Below are positions 7,053 through 10,613 of a DNA stretch of 10,613 nucleotides, one piece after another (the stretch's first letter is position 1; every line of letters begins with the position of its first letter). This DNA comes from CAZXDS01 sp964639525. GTDB taxonomy: Bacteria; Bacteroidota; Ignavibacteria; Ignavibacteriales; Melioribacteraceae. The position numbers and the translations under genes are program-made. The notes beneath the pieces are model-generated. The model was given only the letters and a program-made list of their open reading frames with translations, was not told the DNA's origin and searched no databases. The stretch spans positions 1 to 10,613 of the forward strand of contig CAZXDS010000121.1 of the NCBI GenBank assembly GCA_964639525.1. The letters run 5' to 3'.

Positions 7053-8001
7053 CAGAACTCTCCGTAACTTTACTAATCAATTCATTTGATTTTGTATCAC
7101 GAACAATTTTGTAAGCCTGATTCATCATTTCTTCATTTACCGAAGGCATTGGTTTGAACTTGGCAAATTTAACAAGATCGGCATTTTCAAAAAACGAGCG
7201 AGTTTCATCGAAAATATTTGCAACCTCTTTCTTTGCCGATAAATTTTCCAATACTTCCGACGAAGGCATTTCAAGAGCGTTAAATAAAAATCTTTCACCA
7301 AAATATTTACGTATTATGCTTGTTATGTTGCTGTGGTATGCTTTAATTTTTCCTTGTTGCCAAAGCTTTGCATTTTCCAATTTGTCCAATTCTTCAAGTG
7401 CAATTTTGTAGGGCGGAATTTTAATAACCACTTTTTGAACGCCTTGCGGTGTATGTTTCTTTTTGTAATATCTGTAACCGAAATATCCACCCGCAGCCAA
7501 CAATAAAATTATTAATAAAATAATTGAAATAAGAAGCCAATCCAACGGTATTTTAATCGGTGATTTCACATCGCGTATATCGGACTTCGGGTCAATATCC
7601 ATAGTATGAACAATAATATCCACAGGATTTACGGTTAGCGGATAAATCTTATTATCATTTATAAATTTATATTGAAGCGTATATGATGGAATTGTAACTG
7701 CGGCGGAATCATATCCAGCGAAAATAAATCTGTACATCTCTGAAACTTTTCCGTTCAACTCATTTTTTATAACAGGAAGTTGTTTGATGTATTCTAAATT
7801 TTTTACACTGTCCTGAATTGCAGGCAAAACAACTTCAACATTTTTATCGAATGAAAGTTTTAACTGATATTCAATATAGTCGCCAACTGTATATTCCGTA
7901 GTATCAGTCGTGGCAAAAACTTTAACAGGCTTGTCTTGTGCAAAAGTGAAACCTGTGATAAAAATTAACGAAAGAAGTATTTCGAGCAGAAAAGTTCTCA
8001 A
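7045..8001 (-). CDS. Short BatD-like protein: signal peptide, one Ig-like domain, one membrane helix, helical tail
   Basis: The 318-residue protein has a signal peptide (cleavage likely after A21, FTFA/Q). One beta-rich extracytoplasmic domain follows at about 26-135, then the linker SDIRDVKSPIKIPLDW. A membrane helix lies at about 154-176, and a helical cytoplasmic tail at about 195-305. The beginning, TTDTTEYTVGDYIEYQLKL, matches the opening motif of each BatD Ig-like unit. The tail shares VLENLS (250-255) and DLVKFAK (275-281) with BatD, with the same residue spacing and no gap. Its place between the DUF58 gene and batA is where DUF4381-type membrane proteins are found in similar operons. 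The start is a TTG that overlaps the DUF58 stop (TTGA). It is supported by the signal peptide, by GAGGGA nine bases upstream and by the absence of another usable start. Exact role unknown; probably a membrane link between the VWA proteins and the envelope. Confidence 0.88.
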   Translation of the reverse strand: MRTFLLEILLSLIFITGFTFAQDKPVKVFATTDTTEYTVGDYIEYQLKLSFDKNVEVVLPAIQDSVKNLEYIKQLPVIKNELNGKVSEMYRFIFAGYDSAAVTIPSYTLQYKFINDNKIYPLTVNPVDIIVHTMDIDPKSDIRDVKSPIKIPLDWLLISIILLIILLLAAGGYFGYRYYKKKHTPQGVQKVVIKIPPYKIALEELDKLENAKLWQQGKIKAYHSNITSIIRKYFGERFLFNALEMPSSEVLENLSAKKEVANIFDETRSFFENADLVKFAKFKPMPSVNEEMMNQAYKIVRDTKSNELISKVTESSDV

Positions 8002-8873
8002 AATCTTTTTTCCCTCAATTTGAAAAAATTAACAAGCGGCTTAATGTATGATTCTCCTGTCGTAATTTTAATGGAATCAATACGACTTGAGAGAAAAACA
8101 GATTTTCGCTTTTCGGTAATTTCATCTAAAATTTTCAAATATTCTTCGCGTACTTTTTGATTGCTTGTGTCAACAAATCTTATCTGTCCTGTTTCAGCAT
8201 CTCTAAATTCAATCAACCCAGATTTCGGGATATTCATTTCACGCGGGTCTTCAAGAACTACGCTAATCAAGTCGTGCTTTTTGCCTACAATGCGTATAAT
8301 TTTTTCATAATTTTCGGCAATAAAATCCGAAAGCAAAAATGTAATGCTTTTCTTTTTAATTGTGTGATTGAAATATTCCAAAGCGCCTTTTAGGTCGGTT
8401 TCATTTCCCTGCGGTTCAAACGAAAGTACTTCTCTAATTATTCTTAAAACGTGGCTTCTTCCTTTTTTGGGCGGAACAAATTTTTCAATTTGATCGGTGA
8501 ACAAAATCAAACCGACTTTGTCGTTGTTCTTCATTGCAGAAAAAGCAAGCACGGCACTCAGTTCCGCAGCAATTTGCTGTTTTGTCTTGTCTTTACTGCC
8601 AAAGATAAGTGAGCCGCTCATATCCACTAAAAGAATTACGGTAAGTTCTCTCTCTTCTTCAAAAACCTTTACAAAAGGATGATTAAACCGTGCAGTAACA
8701 TTCCAGTCAATTGTACGAATGTCATCACCGGGCTGATACTCACGAACCTCGGCAAATTCCATCCCACGACCTTTGAACACAGAATGGTACTCACCGGAAA
8801 AAACATCGTTTACAACACCGCGAGTTTTAATTTCAATTTGTCTAACTTGTTTTAGTAATTCTTTTGTTAACAT
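7998..8873 (-). CDS. DUF58 protein with VWA-like domain
   Basis: The 291-residue protein has no signal peptide or membrane helix and should be cytoplasmic. The DUF58 hallmark lies at residues 45-62 (REYQPGDDIRTIDWNVTA), followed by a VWA-like fold at about 77-260. MIDAS residues are complete: D84-x-S86-x-S88 in LLVDMSGSL, T159 in NETDLKGAL and D183 in FLLSDF. DUF58 genes nearly always follow moxR, and the protein is regarded as a substrate or adaptor of the ATPase; that partnership is inferred here from order. The ATG lacks a Shine-Dalgarno sequence, and 59 bases with a heptamer array separate it from moxR. Its end overlaps the next gene by four bases and contains that gene's ribosome binding site. 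Length is typical and the frame intact. Confidence 0.95.
   Translation of the reverse strand: MLTKELLKQVRQIEIKTRGVVNDVFSGEYHSVFKGRGMEFAEVREYQPGDDIRTIDWNVTARFNHPFVKVFEEERELTVILLVDMSGSLIFGSKDKTKQQIAAELSAVLAFSAMKNNDKVGLILFTDQIEKFVPPKKGRSHVLRIIREVLSFEPQGNETDLKGALEYFNHTIKKKSITFLLSDFIAENYEKIIRIVGKKHDLISVVLEDPREMNIPKSGLIEFRDAETGQIRFVDTSNQKVREEYLKILDEITEKRKSVFLSSRIDSIKITTGESYIKPLVNFFKLREKRF
8011..8016 (-). promoter_or_regulatory. Shine-Dalgarno site for the TTG start of the BatD-like gene
   Basis: GAGGGA lies on the minus strand nine bases before the TTG at 8001, inside the last codons of the DUF58 gene. It helps to decide this rare start, because no other start codon upstream of the signal peptide is available. 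Together with the TTGA stop-start overlap it suggests reinitiation by ribosomes finishing DUF58. Confidence 0.55.
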
Positions 8874-8900
8874 AAAATTTTAGTAAACTGATTCACAGTT

Positions 8901-8928
8901 CTAATTTTTAATTTCTATTTTCTATTTT
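8901..8928. repeat. Period-7 repeat array (four heptamers) between moxR and the DUF58 gene
   Basis: Four gap-free heptamers with plus-strand forms CTAATTT, TTAATTT and twice CTATTTT fill most of the 59-base gap. The array ends four bases from the moxR stop codon, as the array after batA does. The base sequence differs from the two other arrays, but the period is the same. AT-rich composition weakens the case, though the two identical adjacent units are clear. Confidence 0.5.
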
Positions 8929-8932
8929 TCGA

Positions 8933-9916
8933 CTAAGGTACTTCAATTTTGTTTAGTATTTCCTGAATAATCGTTTCCGAAGTAATTTCTTCGGCTTCTG
9001 CTTCGTATGTAACGGCTATTCTGTGTCGAAGCACGTCCATACAAATACCGCGAACATCTTCAGGAATTACATAACCGCGACGTTTAATAAACGCCATTGC
9101 CCTTGCGCCAAGTGCAAGATTTATTGTTGCTCTCGGCGAACCGCCGTAACTGATTAAATCAGCCAAACTATCCAAACCAAAGTCTTTCGGGTTCCTTGAA
9201 GCAAAAACTATGTCCAAAATGTAGCGTTCAATTTTTTCATCCATGTAAATTTCGTTTACCATTTTGCGGGCATTTAAAATTGCTTCTTTAGAAATCACCG
9301 GCTGAATCTTACCAAAACTGCCGCCGACATTCGCCTGCATAATTTTCAATTCATCTTCTCTATTCGGGTATGTAATTTTAACTTTCAGCATAAATCTATC
9401 AACCTGTGCTTCGGGAAGCGGATAAGTTCCTTCCTGCTCAATCGGGTTTTGAGTTGCAAGCACAAGGAAAGGTTCATCAAGTTTAAATGTTTCTTCGCCG
9501 ATTGTAATTTGGCGTTCCTGCATTGCTTCAAGCAAAGCACTTTGCACTTTTGCAGGTGCTCGGTTAATTTCGTCTGCAAGAATAAAATTTGAGAATATCG
9601 GACCTTTTTTAATTGAAAATGATTCTTGTTTTTGGCTGTATATCATTGTGCCGAGCAAATCGGCAGGAAGTAAATCGGGCGTAAATTGTATTCGCTGAAA
9701 ATCTGCGTGCATCGAATCGGCTAATGATTTTATTGCGAGTGTTTTTGCAAGTCCCGGAACACCTTCCAATAAAATATGACCGTTACCGAGCAGACCGATA
9801 ACAAGTCTTTCCACCATTTCCTTTTGCCCGACAATTACTTTGTGAATTTCATTAAGCAGAATATCTACAAATTCACTTTCGCGTTTAATTTTTTCGTTTA
9901 GTTCTGTTATTTCCAA
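8933..9916 (-). CDS. moxR: MoxR family AAA+ ATPase
   Basis: Starting at the TTG at 9916, the protein has 327 residues, the usual MoxR length. Visible motifs are Walker A GVPGLAKT (52-59), Walker B FILADEIN (111-118), sensor 1 ATQNP (154-158), an arginine-finger candidate R174 in QVDRF, and sensor 2 GGSPRAT (258-264) with R262. GTYPLPEAQVDRF is a family signature. It is an active-looking hexameric chaperone-type ATPase of the cytoplasm, expected to act on the VWA proteins encoded downstream. The frame stays open upstream to another TTG at 9961 (342 residues). I prefer 9916 because AAGAGGAAG stands just before it and the protein then begins MEITELNEKI, like relatives. It is the first gene of the set; no convincing promoter could be picked upstream. 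Function class certain, substrate inferred. Confidence 0.95.
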   Translation of the reverse strand: MEITELNEKIKRESEFVDILLNEIHKVIVGQKEMVERLVIGLLGNGHILLEGVPGLAKTLAIKSLADSMHADFQRIQFTPDLLPADLLGTMIYSQKQESFSIKKGPIFSNFILADEINRAPAKVQSALLEAMQERQITIGEETFKLDEPFLVLATQNPIEQEGTYPLPEAQVDRFMLKVKITYPNREDELKIMQANVGGSFGKIQPVISKEAILNARKMVNEIYMDEKIERYILDIVFASRNPKDFGLDSLADLISYGGSPRATINLALGARAMAFIKRRGYVIPEDVRGICMDVLRHRIAVTYEAEAEEITSETIIQEILNKIEVP

Positions 9917-9919
9917 TTT

Positions 9920-9928
9920 CTTCCTCTT
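9920..9928 (-). promoter_or_regulatory. Shine-Dalgarno site deciding the moxR start
   Basis: AAGAGGAAG on the minus strand lies three bases before the TTG at 9916, placing its AGAGG core seven bases from the start. No comparable site precedes the alternative TTG at 9961. It therefore supports the shorter protein, despite the unusual start codon. Confidence 0.55.
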
Positions 9929-10085
9929 GTTTTGATTCAAAAATTCAATGGTTTTTAACAATAGTGCTAAAAAAAAGTTTCACTTTGTATGAAATAATTA
10001 CAGCATTTCCTTATTCTGCTTACGCATTTATTTTATCACAACATAAATCATTGTTTTTTTGTAAAGAAATCAAAAAATAATTATT

Positions 10086-10097
10086 TGTAAATTTACA
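10086..10097. promoter_or_regulatory. Perfect 12-base palindrome TGTAAATTTACA, possible operator
   Basis: TGTAAATTTACA is a complete inverted repeat about 170 bases upstream of the preferred moxR start. Palindromes of this form are bound by dimeric helix-turn-helix regulators, so it could control the Bat operon. I cannot assign it to a regulator family, and its distance from the start is large, so confidence is low. Confidence 0.25.
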
Positions 10098-10162
10098 CAT
10101 ATTGAGAATATCGAATAATGATTAACGATTTTTGATTTCAGATGTTCTTAAAAATGGATAAT

Positions 10163-10212
10163 CGGTAACTGTAACCGTAAACGGATTTGTAAATCGTTTT
10201 TACGGTTTACCG
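10163..10212. repeat. Imperfect 50-base inverted repeat
   Basis: The two arms carry CGGTAA and ACCGTAAA on the left and TTTACGGT and TTACCG on the right. The centre, GATTT-GT-AAATC, forms a tight hairpin. One arm has about four extra bases, and there are a few mismatches. The unit could form a cruciform or an RNA hairpin. Its last ten bases, CGGTTTACCG, recur at 10336-10345. Confidence 0.55.
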
Positions 10213-10302
10213 AAATATAATATTGTAACTATCCGTCCGATACCGAATGTTTTTAAACATGGAAAATCAGCAAAGAAAATAATTTGTGAATATAAAATTT
10301 CC

Positions 10303-10330
10303 CATTATCAATTATCCATTATTCATTATC
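10303..10330. repeat. Period-7 repeat array (four heptamers)
   Basis: Four gap-free heptamers read CATTATC, AATTATC, CATTATT and CATTATC on the plus strand. They share the consensus [CA]ATTATC with the array behind batA (AATTATC occurs in both). The array directly precedes the second copy of CGGTTTACCG. Confidence 0.6.
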
Positions 10331-10335
10331 AACTG

Positions 10336-10345
10336 CGGTTTACCG
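10336..10345. repeat. Second copy of the inverted motif CGGTTTACCG
   Basis: CGGTTTACCG is identical to 10203-10212 and is itself a small hairpin (CGGT-TT-ACCG), here extended to GCGGT/ACCGC. A second shared word, TAAACGGAT, lies at 10178-10186 and at 10355-10363, but on the opposite side of the decamer. The two places may be rearranged remains of one repeat element. Confidence 0.4.
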
Positions 10346-10453
10346 CGTTATGTATAAACGGATGTTGTTTATATTGTTTGAATAACATTTATTGTTGAGC
10401 ATCTTGGATTTAAGCAAAAACGAATGATGCCTTTCATAAGAATATCTACCAAT

Positions 10454-10484
10454 AAAAAAAGCTGATTCGGTTTTCGTAATCAGC
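10454..10484 (-). terminator. Rho-independent terminator of the downstream-edge T9SS gene
   Basis: On the minus strand the stem GCTGATT/AATCAGC (10461-10467 with 10478-10484) closes a ten-base loop and is followed by seven T residues (10454-10460). It lies about 38 bases behind the stop codon at 10522, as expected. The opposite side has CTTTTAATTTTT, so weak termination on the plus strand is also possible. Confidence 0.8.
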
Positions 10485-10521
10485 CTTTTAATTTTTAACT
10501 ATTTAATAACTGAATATATAA

Positions 10522-10613
10522 TTATTTCAAAAGAATCATCTTTTTACTCGAAGTAAAATTATTTTCCAAACCGGAACGAACCGTTAGTCTGTAAATATAA
10601 ACTCCCGCTGCAA
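10522..10613 (-). CDS. T9SS cargo protein, C-terminal fragment
   Basis: Only the last 29 codons and the TAA stop (10522-10524) lie in the window; the gene continues beyond its right edge. The visible peptide contains AAGVYIYRL, then SGLENNF and the basic end SKKMILLK. This is the typical last part of a type A T9SS sorting domain: a G-[IV]-Y strand, a turn, then a K-K-hydrophobic-K end. The protein is therefore probably secreted through the outer membrane; its main domain cannot be known from here. A hairpin terminator follows at 10454-10484, so it is a separate transcript from the Bat operon. Confidence 0.8.
   Translation of the reverse strand, partial: AAGVYIYRLTVRSGLENNFTSSKKMILLK

Larger units (their letters stand above)
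9917..10521. other. Non-coding region upstream of the Bat operon
   Basis: I see no convincing gene, tRNA or rRNA in this stretch of roughly 600 bases between moxR and the next T9SS gene. It contains a 12-base palindrome, an imperfect 50-base inverted repeat, a heptamer array, two copies of CGGTTTACCG and a terminator, each listed separately. The Bat operon promoter must lie in its left part, but I could not find good boxes of either the Bacteroidetes type or the sigma-70 type. A small RNA in the structured part (10160-10370) is possible but unproven. Confidence 0.7.

Noticed and set aside
9917..9961. N-terminal extension of moxR from the TTG at 9961
   Set aside because: It lacks a ribosome binding site and adds 15 lysine/asparagine-rich residues not expected in the family; the TTG at 9916 has a good site. 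It cannot be fully excluded.
6020..10330. CRISPR array as explanation for the repeats
   Set aside because: Units are seven bases long and directly adjacent, without spacers, and no cas genes are present.

Overview
The window is AT-rich (about one third G+C by eye) and looks like a chromosomal segment of a Bacteroidota/Chlorobi-group bacterium, most likely Ignavibacteriota. The evidence is the two edge genes, which both end in type IX secretion (T9SS) sorting domains, one with the YPNPFNSATTIKY signature typical of that lineage, and a gene cluster in the classical Bacteroidetes Bat order. Both Shine-Dalgarno-led and SD-less starts occur, and at least two starts appear to be TTG. The taxon is an inference from sequence style only.

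Layout. Bases 1-1075 (+) hold the 3' part of a secreted repeat protein with a T9SS C-terminal domain. It converges, with an 8-base overlap, on a small one-helix membrane protein gene (1068-1262, -). From 1373 to about 9916 (-) lies one long gene set. In transcription order it is moxR (AAA+ ATPase), a DUF58 von Willebrand A (VWA) protein, a short BatD-like membrane protein, batA, batB, batC, batD and batE. Junctions are tight (overlaps of 4, 8 and 4 bases and a 7-base gap), apart from three gaps of 59, 136 and 120 bases. Bases 9917-10521 carry no recognisable gene but hold a palindrome, an imperfect 50-base inverted repeat, a heptamer array and a rho-independent terminator. The terminator serves the last feature, the 3' tail of a second T9SS cargo gene (10522-10613, -).

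How the genes fit together. MoxR ATPases are thought to remodel or activate VWA-domain partners. Here one ATPase is followed by three VWA proteins (one soluble DUF58 protein and the membrane-anchored pair BatA/BatB), all with intact metal-binding MIDAS residues. Two TPR proteins (BatC, BatE) and two Ig-like envelope proteins with cytoplasmic helical tails (BatD and the short BatD-like protein) complete the set. Together they suggest an envelope-spanning assembly. The Bat name comes from an aerotolerance phenotype in Bacteroides; the biochemical role is not settled.

This is a known type of locus, not a new system. The observations most worth following are: (i) the short BatD-like protein and BatD share a cytoplasmic domain with matching, ungapped spacing; (ii) period-7 repeat arrays sit directly behind the stop codons of moxR and batA, with a third array upstream of the operon; (iii) the upstream region contains structured inverted repeats.
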